Source: Hondaea fermentalgiana
Lineage: Eukaryota > Sar > Bigyra > Thraustochytrida > Thraustochytriidae
Direction: 5' to 3'
Length of the DNA stretch: 50,854 nt
Assembly (NCBI GenBank): GCA_014084085.1
Contig: NPFB01000019.1
Location: 552,349 to 603,202, forward strand
Shown: piece by piece, positions 43,937-50,854 of the stretch
How the letters are laid out: each line of letters starts with the position of its first letter
Numbering within the stretch: position 1 is the first letter of the stretch
Position numbers and translations under genes: made by a program
Notes under the pieces: model-generated
Database searches by the model: none
What the model was told of the DNA's origin: nothing
What the model saw: the letters and a program-made list of their open reading frames with translations, nothing else

Positions 43937-45028
43937 TTACCTTAAATATCTGCTACCATGAAGGTTTCTTCGTAGAATGATTTCGCCCACAACTCGGAAA
44001 ATATTGTCAACCTGCTCGGTGTGCACAGCAGAGGCGACCTGCACCAAGACAAACTTGGTGTCCCTACACTCTGCCAGAAATCTCGTATGGAACCAGCGAA
44101 TGGCATTCGAAAGAAATCTTTCTGCTTTTTCGGGGTCGTTCTGGTACCCATTACATTTGGGTGCATCAGCAAAAAGACCAGAGACGTTGAGCGGAATATG
44201 TTGCGAGAGAAGCTTGTCCCTGAGCACATCTACCTTATTGAAGAGAATGAGAATGTTAGATTTGGACGACCATTTGGCATTGGCGATCTCATTGAAAAGT
44301 TCCAAGGACTCTTGCAGACGATTTTTGGTCTGATCTTCAGCGAGTACTTGGTCATATTCGGAAATGCTGACCACAAAAATAATTAAATCGACTCCCTCAA
44401 AGTATGGAGTCCACTTGCGGCGTTCGCCACGCAAGCCACCGACATCAATGAGACGAACCTTCACCCCCCATTTACTTCGCAAAAACTCTTCCTCTTCTAT
44501 GCCGATTGAATGCGTGCGGCATTGAAGGAGGTCTTCTTGAGAAGGGGTCCAGTCCGGGCCGCCCCATGCCGGATATGCGCGTAGCTTTTCAGCAAGTTCG
44601 TCCCAATCGTCCTGAAGTTGGAAGTTACTGCGCTGATCCCAGATCGCGCGAAAGTCCTCGTCGTCCCAGAGCGTGATGATAGCATGTGCAAGGTCTTCGG
44701 AAAGGTCGTTCGTGGCTTCGGCGTTGAGTACAAGATCTGCAGCGCTTTGTGCTTGCGGATCAGTAAAAGTCCGGTCGAACATGTCGGCAGCGTCGAGTAT
44801 TGTCTTGGCACCCACGATCACATTTGCGATGAGAACGGATCGCATGCGGGCCGCAAGCTCTGGTGGGTAGCCAGCGCCCATAACGATGCGCGCTTGATTG
44901 AAGAGGGTGGTCTTGCCGGACTCGCTGGTGCCGAGCAGGAGGATTCTGAACTTGTTCATGTCGTCTTGTCGGTCTTGCTGAAGAGCGAGACTCAGTCGCC
45001 CGGGTTTCTTCGAGCAACAACTGCCCAT
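43937..45028 (-). CDS. Divergent G-protein alpha subunit with Leu at the catalytic Gln position (363 aa)
   Basis: The fold is a complete G-alpha: Ras-like domain plus all-helical insert. It begins MGSCC, giving Gly2 for myristoylation and Cys4/Cys5 for palmitoylation. The P-loop at 33-41 is GTSESGKTT (usual GAGESGKST). Switch I keeps the arginine (171), but the magnesium-binding Thr is Ser174 (RTHSIG). Switch II is DVGGLRGERRKW at 195-206. Leu199 replaces the invariant Gln that positions water for GTP hydrolysis, and codon TTG confirms this. NKVD (264-267) is intact, but the guanine-contact TCATDT motif has become ASAVHT at 332-337. In known G-alphas the Gln-to-Leu change blocks GTPase activity, so this subunit may be long-lived in the GTP state or read out concentration rather than receptor input. 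The start was placed at 45028 to expose the lipidation motif; 52 upstream codons are low-complexity. Confidence 0.94.
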   Translation of the reverse strand: MGSCCSKKPGRLSLALQQDRQDDMNKFRILLLGTSESGKTTLFNQARIVMGAGYPPELAARMRSVLIANVIVGAKTILDAADMFDRTFTDPQAQSAADLVLNAEATNDLSEDLAHAIITLWDDEDFRAIWDQRSNFQLQDDWDELAEKLRAYPAWGGPDWTPSQEDLLQCRTHSIGIEEEEFLRSKWGVKVRLIDVGGLRGERRKWTPYFEGVDLIIFVVSISEYDQVLAEDQTKNRLQESLELFNEIANAKWSSKSNILILFNKVDVLRDKLLSQHIPLNVSGLFADAPKCNGYQNDPEKAERFLSNAIRWFHTRFLAECRDTKFVLVQVASAVHTEQVDNIFRVVGEIILRRNLHGSRYLR

Positions 45029-45610
45029 TGTCGCCAGCTCGCTCGCTCGCTCGCTCGCACGCACGCGCGCTCGTGCACTCAACACGTCTGGCGTATCTCT
45101 CGTCCCCCGTTTCAAGCTTTGTTTGTTTTTCTGGGGTTCGAGCCCATGGGAACCGCAGGTGCGATGCGCACACACCCCACCCAAAATTGGAACCTATGAA
45201 GAACCTTTTCTTTTCCGCGCGTATTATTTTGACCAGATTCGTGTGAGTTTTTTCCTTCTGTTTTGGGGTGTTTGTTTCTGTCCTTGTTGCAAGGATTACA
45301 CCAACAAACGAATGAAAGAAGAGTTTAGGTAGAAAACACAGAGCAGAACCTGATTGAGAAAAATATATCTGATGAAATCTCTTGAACGAGAATGAGCGCT
45401 GATGGATAAAATCCCCCAAAAGTAATCTTGAAAAGCGCAGGTCCAGAGACGAATCAAAAACGGGGAAATGTAAAACTGTATACCAGAGAATTGTGGATTG
45501 GTGGATCAGTGGGTGATTGGTCGATTGCGATTGAATAACAAAACAAAAGAAGAGAATTCACCAGCGAGGTCAATGAATCCGTGGATCGATGAATCGATCG
45601 GTCATTTGCC
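45029..45610. other. Spacer between first and second G-alpha genes
   Basis: This is the promoter/leader of the divergent G-alpha and the 3' region of the next. It has a short GCTC run at about 45039-45058 just before the start codon. The part from 45200 to 45600 is AT-rich with T-runs. No gene is visible. Confidence 0.6.
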
Positions 45611-46678
45611 TTATCTGAGCATGTTCGCAGCGTTAAGGTTTACGCGAAGCACATGCTCACTGGTTAGACGCATGACCGTGTCGACCTGTTCCGTGTCCGT
45701 TGCGCACGTGACATGCGTGAAAATTTGCTGTTTGCGCGGATTGGAACGCTGGGCTTCGAACTCGTCCGTGTACCACTCGATGGCCATATCGAGGTCTTTG
45801 CCGGAAGGCGCTCCGGGAAAGAGCCCCGACTCGTTGAGGGGGATGCCGCGCTTAACGAGCTTTTCTTCCAAGAGATCGACCTTATTGAGAAAAAGGATAA
45901 TTGCGGAAGACTTGAACCATCGAGAGTTGATCGTCTCCTTGAAGAGACTCAGGGACTCCTTGAGTCGGTTTTGCGTGGCATCCTCGAAAAGCACCTGATC
46001 ATACTCGGAGAGACTGGCCACGAAAATGACGGAAGTCACATTCTCGAAGCAATGAATCCATTTGCGGCGCTCATTACGCTGTCCGCCAACATCGAGCATG
46101 CGCACCTTGACGTCCTTGACAATAAACTCCTCGTCCACCACGCCGGTGGTACGCACGCGTGCGAGGATGACGTCCTCCATGGATGGAACCCACTCCGCCC
46201 CGCCCCATTCGGGAAAGTCGCGGAGCTTCTCGACGAGCTCGCTCCAAGTGTCTTGGATTTGAAAGGTGCTGCGTTCTTTGTAAATTCTCTTGAAATCCTC
46301 GTCGTCCCAGAGCGTGGTGATGGCGCTGGCCACGTCCTCGGTGAGCGAGCGCGTGTTGTCAAGCCCTCGGATGACCTTTGCGGCCTCTTTTGCACTATCG
46401 TCTGTGAGCTCGATGCCAAGCGCATCGCCGGCACTCAGCGCCACCAGGGCGCCGTCGATCACGTTTCCTATGAGGAAGGGTCGAAGCCTTGCGCGGTCCG
46501 AGTCGGAATAGCCCTCGCCGTACAGGAGTCGCATTTGCTTGAAAATCGTCGACTTGCCCGACTCGCCGGCGCCCAGTAGAAGCAGCTTGATCTCTTGTTC
46601 GGCATGCTTGCGCGACCTTCGCAGCCGCAGGCTCAGCCGCTTCGACTTGGCCTCTTCGGCCGAGATCTTGTTGCCCAT
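45611..46678 (-). CDS. Canonical heterotrimeric G-protein alpha subunit (355 aa)
   Basis: All nucleotide motifs are intact. The P-loop is GAGESGKST (36-44), and switch I is RVRTTG with the catalytic Arg174 and magnesium-binding Thr177. Switch II is DVGGQRNERRKW with catalytic Gln200. NKVD is at 265-268 and TCATDT at 324-329. It begins MGNK, so Gly2 can be myristoylated, but there is no adjacent Cys for palmitoylation. The C-terminus (NLNAANMLR) has no Cys at the fourth residue from the end, so it is not a pertussis-toxin-type Gi tail, and the receptor-coupling class cannot be assigned. It is clearly paralogous to the third G-alpha gene: both share the start context GGCAAGATGGGCAACAAGAT and the residues KSKRLSL. 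It may regulate the nearby cyclase only indirectly, since soluble cyclases are not classical G-alpha effectors. Confidence 0.97.
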   Translation of the reverse strand: MGNKISAEEAKSKRLSLRLRRSRKHAEQEIKLLLLGAGESGKSTIFKQMRLLYGEGYSDSDRARLRPFLIGNVIDGALVALSAGDALGIELTDDSAKEAAKVIRGLDNTRSLTEDVASAITTLWDDEDFKRIYKERSTFQIQDTWSELVEKLRDFPEWGGAEWVPSMEDVILARVRTTGVVDEEFIVKDVKVRMLDVGGQRNERRKWIHCFENVTSVIFVASLSEYDQVLFEDATQNRLKESLSLFKETINSRWFKSSAIILFLNKVDLLEEKLVKRGIPLNESGLFPGAPSGKDLDMAIEWYTDEFEAQRSNPRKQQIFTHVTCATDTEQVDTVMRLTSEHVLRVNLNAANMLR

Positions 46679-47161
46679 CTTGCCGCCCTGGGCCCCGTGG
46701 CTCCGTCTCCGCCGCTCTCGCTGCTTGTTCGCACGCGCGCTCGGCTGCCTTCCCGCCTGTCTGCCCGCTAGCTGCCGCTCTGCGTTCCGGGTTTGCGCAG
46801 GGTCAAGGCTTTCTTTTCTTTCTCTCTCCCCTGGTCACCGCGGCGCGGCTTCCCCAGCCCTGGCTGGCCGCTACTTCCTCTCTCGCGCCTAGCTTCCTGG
46901 CCCTGGCGGCTGGCAGTGGACACCCACCCAACAGCGGCAGGCGACTTGACTTGACAGAGAAGCAACGCCGATTCACCAAGCAAGCAAGCAAGCGACCAGC
47001 CAAACGCAGCCGGCCAGCCTCGCCAACTCCAGGCTTTTCGCCGCACCGTACCGCACACACTCGTGGCCGCCGCGAGCTAGCAAGCGTGGCCGCGGCTAGC
47101 TTGCGTGAGCTTTCGTCTGCAAGCGAGGTATAGCTAGCTTGCTCGCTAGCTTCAAGTCGCT

Positions 47162-47189
47162 TTGCTTGCTTGCTTGCTTGCTTGCTTGC
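47162..47189 (+). repeat. (TTGC)7 microsatellite
   Basis: Seven perfect units. This is the same CTTG-family repeat, in the same orientation, as at the start of the window. Confidence 0.97.
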
Positions 47190-47291
47190 AGTTGCTAGCT
47201 TCGGCGCGGCCGCCCTGACGCGCGTCGTGGCGCGAGCGCGCTGCACACGCGGCACCTCTGCCCCGTGCAGCGCGTGCAGCAGCTCTGGCTC

Positions 47292-47335
47292 GGATGGATG
47301 GATGGATGGATGGAGGGAGGGAGGGAGGGAGGGAT
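47292..47335 (+). repeat. Compound (GGAT)5-(GGGA)6 microsatellite
   Basis: GGAT units pass directly into GGGA units through a single base change in the repeat unit, then end in GGGATGC. Confidence 0.96.
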
Positions 47336-49071
47336 GCTATGTTTTCTGTGGCGGCTCGAGTGTTGTGGCGCCTTGGTGGAGGGAGAGGGCTGGCGGCCTC
47401 GCACGCCTTTTGCTGCTGCAGCTGCAAGCTCCCGCGCACGCACCCCGGACCAGGACACCGCGCCCCTCCACTCGAGCCGCAGACGCCGCCCGCGTTGGGT
47501 GGGTGAACGCGGCGAGAAACGCGGCGCGGGCACGTCCGTCTCGCGGGGAGGGAGAGAGGGCGAGGAGGGCGCGAGGAGGCGCGCGAGGAGGCGCGCGAGG
47601 AGGCGCGAGAAAGAAAGCGGCTGAAGGAAACGCGCGGCGCGTGCCGCGCGTGCCGGCGCTGTCTCTCTCTTCCGGCGAGAAGCGTAGGCCGTCCTAGGCC
47701 GCGGCTACGGCTTCGCGCCGTCTCCACAGCTGGGCTCTTCTTTCGACCCGGCCTCGCTCGCGCGCCTCGCCTCTTTCTCGCGTCGCCTCGCCTCGACGCG
47801 TCGCGTCGCGGCGCGGCGGCACGCGCTCGCGCTCGCTCTCGCGCCGCGACCACTCGCTTCGCCGGCAGCGAGCCCCCAGGAGGCGCGAGCCGCGCTGAGC
47901 CGTGCGGCTTGACTCGAGTCGACTCGACGTGGCTTGACTTGGCTGGTGTGGCCGGGAAGCCAGGAAGCCGCAGAATGGACTCCTTAAGCCGCCCCAGCCC
48001 CAGCCCGCGCTCGCCACGCCACGCCACGCCACGCGAGGCGACGAGCGCTCGTTTCGGGCGCGGCGTCGCGGCGCGTTGCGGCCCGGCGAGGCCAGGCGGG
48101 CCAGGCCAGGTCAGCTGCACGGCCGGTGCAGAGGGGGGGGCGAAGTGAAGTGACCAGGCTAGCTTGGTCTTAGCTTTTGGCTTTTTTTTAGGGCGCTCGC
48201 GCCTCGCCGCCTCGTGCCACCGCAGCGTGGACGACCGACCACGCATAGCAACTTGAGGACGACGATGACGAAACGGTACGCACCTGGTCTGTGATCTCGC
48301 TCTTGGACGCAATCCAGCTGCCGGTGGCCGCGGAAGACCCCGCCCTTGGAAGAAGAGGTCTGCACCGTCGGCGCGGCCCCGGCCAGGTGCACCGACATCG
48401 CCTTGGTGCAGGCAGCGCAAAAGTAGCGCGGAGCAGAGCGGAGCAGCCAGGTGCTGCACGCCGTTGCCGAGCGGAGCGGAGCAAGGCGAGACAAGACGAG
48501 ACAAGGCGTGGTTTGTTTGGCGGATGTCAGTGGCATGGCCCAAAAAGACTTTCTTAGACTTGCTCTCCATTTCTACAACCGCTGCCCGCTTCAGCCAGGT
48601 CGATGAACCTCGAGCTGTGGTCGCTGCGCTGCCGAGCTTGCTTTTGCTAGGTTTTGTCATACTTACTTGCATTACTTCTCGTGCGTCTCCGGCTGGTCGG
48701 AAACGCGGATCGGAAAATTAGCCCCGCAACGGGCAGCGGCACGGCGACCGCGATTGCGGCTCGATCCAAAAATCGAGCATTCGGAGCGGCCTAGCCTGGT
48801 GTGCGTGCCCATAGACCACTGCAGTGGGCGTGGTGGTGACCCGAACATGGGGGAGAATAAATAAGGAGGAGGAGCAAAGACGTATTCACCAGCCAGTCAG
48901 CATGCTCGCGGCGCGACAGCAGTCAGAGACCGCTGGCAGCAACAGAGTAGACACGCAATGGATCAAGAGAGCTTTCATGTATGTACACGAGAGCGAGAGC
49001 AAGGAAGTGAGGAAACGCAAAGGGCAACCCGGACAAGTCGGAACACAAAGGTTTGCATGTAAGTAACACAA

Positions 49072-49107
<36 letters not shown>
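49072..49107 (+). repeat. (ATG)12 trinucleotide microsatellite
   Basis: Twelve perfect ATG units about 400 bases beyond the third G-alpha stop codon. As an RNA on the minus strand it would read CAT repeats. Confidence 0.97.
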
Positions 49108-49509
49108 GCTGTTTTCTCATTTTCGCGCGTGTTTGCACGAGAAGGAATCAGCACGAGTGGAGAAAGACACTGAAAATGGCGCATCGTCTCAGATTGGAGC
49201 AAAACAGGATGAGGCCTTTCCTCGTTTGGCGTGGCCTTTCTCGGGAAAAGGTGCATTGCACTTGCTCGTGGATAGACCCACAGCATGAATGCAATGCGTC
49301 GCAAGCCAGAAAGGCCTCACTATCTTGGTATGGTCGCGAATGCTCTTGTGCGTGGTCAGAAGAGCGCTCGAGCTGCCAAACAGAGACGAGTCTCCTCGCT
49401 CGCCACGCCGGAAAAGTGAAACGCGGGGCTTTGGGGAAGAACAGCTGGCCTGCGCTCTACATGAATTGAACCGGGGTGGCCGCGAGGGGAGGCCGTCACG
49501 GTAGCGCGT

Positions 49510-50574
49510 CTACATGAGCACGCCCGAGCCACGAAGGTTCATGCGGAGCACATGTTGGCTCGACGTACGCATGACAGTGTCCACCTTTTGAGTGTCCGTA
49601 GCGCAAGTGACGTGCGCGTAGATCTCCCTCTGGGGATCCAAGCACTCGCCCTTGAAGCGTTCAGAAAACCACTCGATGGCGGCATCAAAGTCCCTCTCGA
49701 CCGGGGCATCGGGGAAAAGTCCAGACTCGTTTAGTGGAATACCGCGAACGATGAACTTCTCCGTGAAAAGGTCACTCTTGTTGAGGAAGAGAATCATGGC
49801 GGATGTAACGAACCATTCCGAGTTGATTATCTCGTTGAAGAGCTCGAGCGATTCTTCGAGACGGTTCTTCGAGGCGTCCTCAAAGAGGACCTGATCGTAC
49901 TCGGAGAGACTCGTCACAAAGATGACCGAGGTGACGCCTTCGAAGCAGTGGATCCACTTGCGGCGCTCGTTACGCTGGCCGCCGACATCGAGCATGCGCA
50001 GCTTGATGTCCTTGACGACAAATTCTTCGTCCACAACACCGGTTGTTCGCACTCGCGACTTGAGGATATCGTCCTTGGAGGGAATCCAGTCCGGGCCGCC
50101 CCACTTCGGGTAGTTGCGAAGCTCCTCCACGTACTCGTGCCAAGTGTCCTGGAGCTGGAAATGGCTCCGGTGTTCCCAGATGTTTTTAAACTCAGGGTTT
50201 TCCCAGAGCAAGAGGATGGCTTCGACCACTTCGTCAGAGAAGGCGCGCTTATCATCGAGCCCAAGAACGAGGCTGGCCGCCTCTTGGGCCCGATCGTCCG
50301 TGATGTCGATGCCGAGGGCTTCGCCGGCATTGATGATGTCCTGCGCACCTTCGATCACGTTTCCGATCAAGAAGGGGCGCAGCTTGATGCACTCCTCTTC
50401 AGGGTAGCCTGCGCCGTAAATGAGCCTCATCTGCTTGAAGATGGTGGACTTGCCGGACTCGCCCGAGCCCAGCAGGAGCAGCTTGATCTGCTTTTGGGCC
50501 TGCGCCTTGGACTTGTTCAAGCTCAAGCTCAGCCGCTTGGACTTGGACTCCTCGCTCGTCATCTTGTTGCCCAT
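49510..50574 (-). CDS. Canonical heterotrimeric G-protein alpha subunit (354 aa)
   Basis: This is a complete G-alpha with P-loop GSGESGKST (36-44) and RVRTTG with Arg174 and Thr177. DVGGQRNERRKW carries Gln200. NKSD is at 265-268 and TCATDT at 323-328. It begins MGNKMTSEESKSKRLSL, nearly the same as the second G-alpha, so only Gly2 is a lipidation site. The C-terminus is NLRGSGVLM, with neither a Gi-type Cys nor the second G-alpha's tail, so receptor preference probably differs between the paralogs. The start at 50574 gives this N-terminus; 17 upstream codons are Lys/Arg-rich leader. With the genes at 43.9 and 45.6 kb it forms a same-strand family cluster, most simply explained by tandem duplication. 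Confidence 0.97.
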   Translation of the reverse strand: MGNKMTSEESKSKRLSLSLNKSKAQAQKQIKLLLLGSGESGKSTIFKQMRLIYGAGYPEEECIKLRPFLIGNVIEGAQDIINAGEALGIDITDDRAQEAASLVLGLDDKRAFSDEVVEAILLLWENPEFKNIWEHRSHFQLQDTWHEYVEELRNYPKWGGPDWIPSKDDILKSRVRTTGVVDEEFVVKDIKLRMLDVGGQRNERRKWIHCFEGVTSVIFVTSLSEYDQVLFEDASKNRLEESLELFNEIINSEWFVTSAMILFLNKSDLFTEKFIVRGIPLNESGLFPDAPVERDFDAAIEWFSERFKGECLDPQREIYAHVTCATDTQKVDTVMRTSSQHVLRMNLRGSGVLM

Positions 50575-50854
50575 CTTGCCGCGCTGCTTCTCCTTCCTTC
50601 CTCTCTTCTCCGCGTTCGCAGCCACGCCCCCGCGCGCGTCCGCCCCTGCCCCTCGTCCGTCCGCGCCGGCGCCCTGGCCTCACGCGCGCGCGATTCGACG
50701 TCTGCACGTGTGTGTGTACGCGCGAGCGAGTGAGCGAGCGCGTGCGCCGACGGGCGGGCGCGGCCCGTCCGCGTTATCCCGCGATACTTATCTCGAGAGC
50801 CCGGCCCCGCCGCCCAAGCTCCCTCCCTCCCTGCGCCTGCTCGCGCGCTCGCTC
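50575..50854. other. Upstream region of the third G-alpha gene to the window edge
   Basis: GC-rich DNA with a GT run and GAGC/GCGA units near 50708-50740. It should contain the promoter of the third G-alpha gene. No gene or clear TATA element is seen. Confidence 0.55.

Larger units (their letters stand above)
46679..49509. other. Gene-free GC-rich region between second and third G-alpha genes
   Basis: About 2.8 kb holds the promoter of the second G-alpha gene and the 3' region of the third. It contains TTGC, GGAT/GGGA and ATG microsatellites. There are very GC-rich blocks at 47400-48130 and 48340-48500, with repeated GAGACAAG and CGGAGCGGAGC-type units. Long frames on both strands are low-complexity and run through the microsatellites, so I do not count them. 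An intron-containing gene cannot be excluded in 48150-48700, but nothing supports one. Confidence 0.6.

Noticed and set aside
48159..48536. 125-codon frame (-) with a CAACTKA stretch and a possible splice donor
   Set aside because: The Cys pair alone is not a zinc finger, neighbouring bases are repeat-rich, and no partner exon could be found.
47152..48672. 506-codon frame on the minus strand
   Set aside because: It is low-complexity Arg/Ala/Pro/Ser sequence crossing the TTGC and GGAT microsatellites, with no domain or conserved motif.

Overview
The window is nuclear DNA from a unicellular eukaryote. It has no operons, it holds very long intron-free reading frames (up to 10.4 kb), and it encodes heterotrimeric G-protein alpha subunits, a soluble-type adenylyl cyclase, exportin-5, a Tubby protein, a CYRI/FAM49 protein and giant centrin-binding-type repeats. 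Intron-poor, GC-rich genes, intergenic DNA rich in tetranucleotide repeats, and flagellum/centrosome proteins beside amoeboid-motility regulators fit a zoospore-forming heterotrophic stramenopile such as a thraustochytrid. That placement is inference; no rRNA or other phylogenetic marker is present.

Layout. 1-1.7 kb: a small basic protein of unknown role (+). 1.85-12.3 kb: a 3473-residue Sfi1-like repeat protein (-). 12.3-13.6 kb: a divergent promoter region with a 42-bp direct repeat. 13.6-17.5 kb: a 1295-residue charged helical-repeat protein (+). 17.6-25.5 kb: a 2639-residue polypeptide (-) that joins both cyclase domains of a soluble adenylyl cyclase, a STAND-type ATPase, PH and C2 modules and a class I cyclic-nucleotide phosphodiesterase. 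26.8-27.7 kb: a CYRI-type Rac1 regulator (-). 27.7-30 kb: GC-rich, microsatellite-rich DNA with a 100-N scaffold gap whose two edges carry the same 21 bases. 30.1-31.5 kb: a trichohyalin/plectin-homology-type coiled-coil protein (+). 32-34.1 kb: a methyltransferase-like protein with a C-terminal Cys/His finger (+). 34.7-36.9 kb: a Tubby-domain protein with a long Lys/Glu-rich N-terminus (+). 37.2-38.2 kb: an XPA C-terminal-like protein (-). 39.3-43.3 kb: exportin-5 (+). 43.9-50.6 kb: three G-alpha genes, all on the minus strand, separated by gene-free GC-rich DNA.

Two themes recur. The first is receptor/cAMP signalling: three G-alphas, one with a natural Gln-to-Leu change at the GTPase position, and a cyclase-phosphodiesterase fusion able on paper to both make and destroy cAMP. 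The second is the cytoskeleton and cilium: Sfi1-like, TPH-type, Tubby and CYRI. Every gene called here is a single open frame, and I saw no convincing intron. The most unusual item is the cyclase/ATPase/PH/C2/phosphodiesterase fusion, followed by the Gln-to-Leu G-alpha and the giant Sfi1-like protein.
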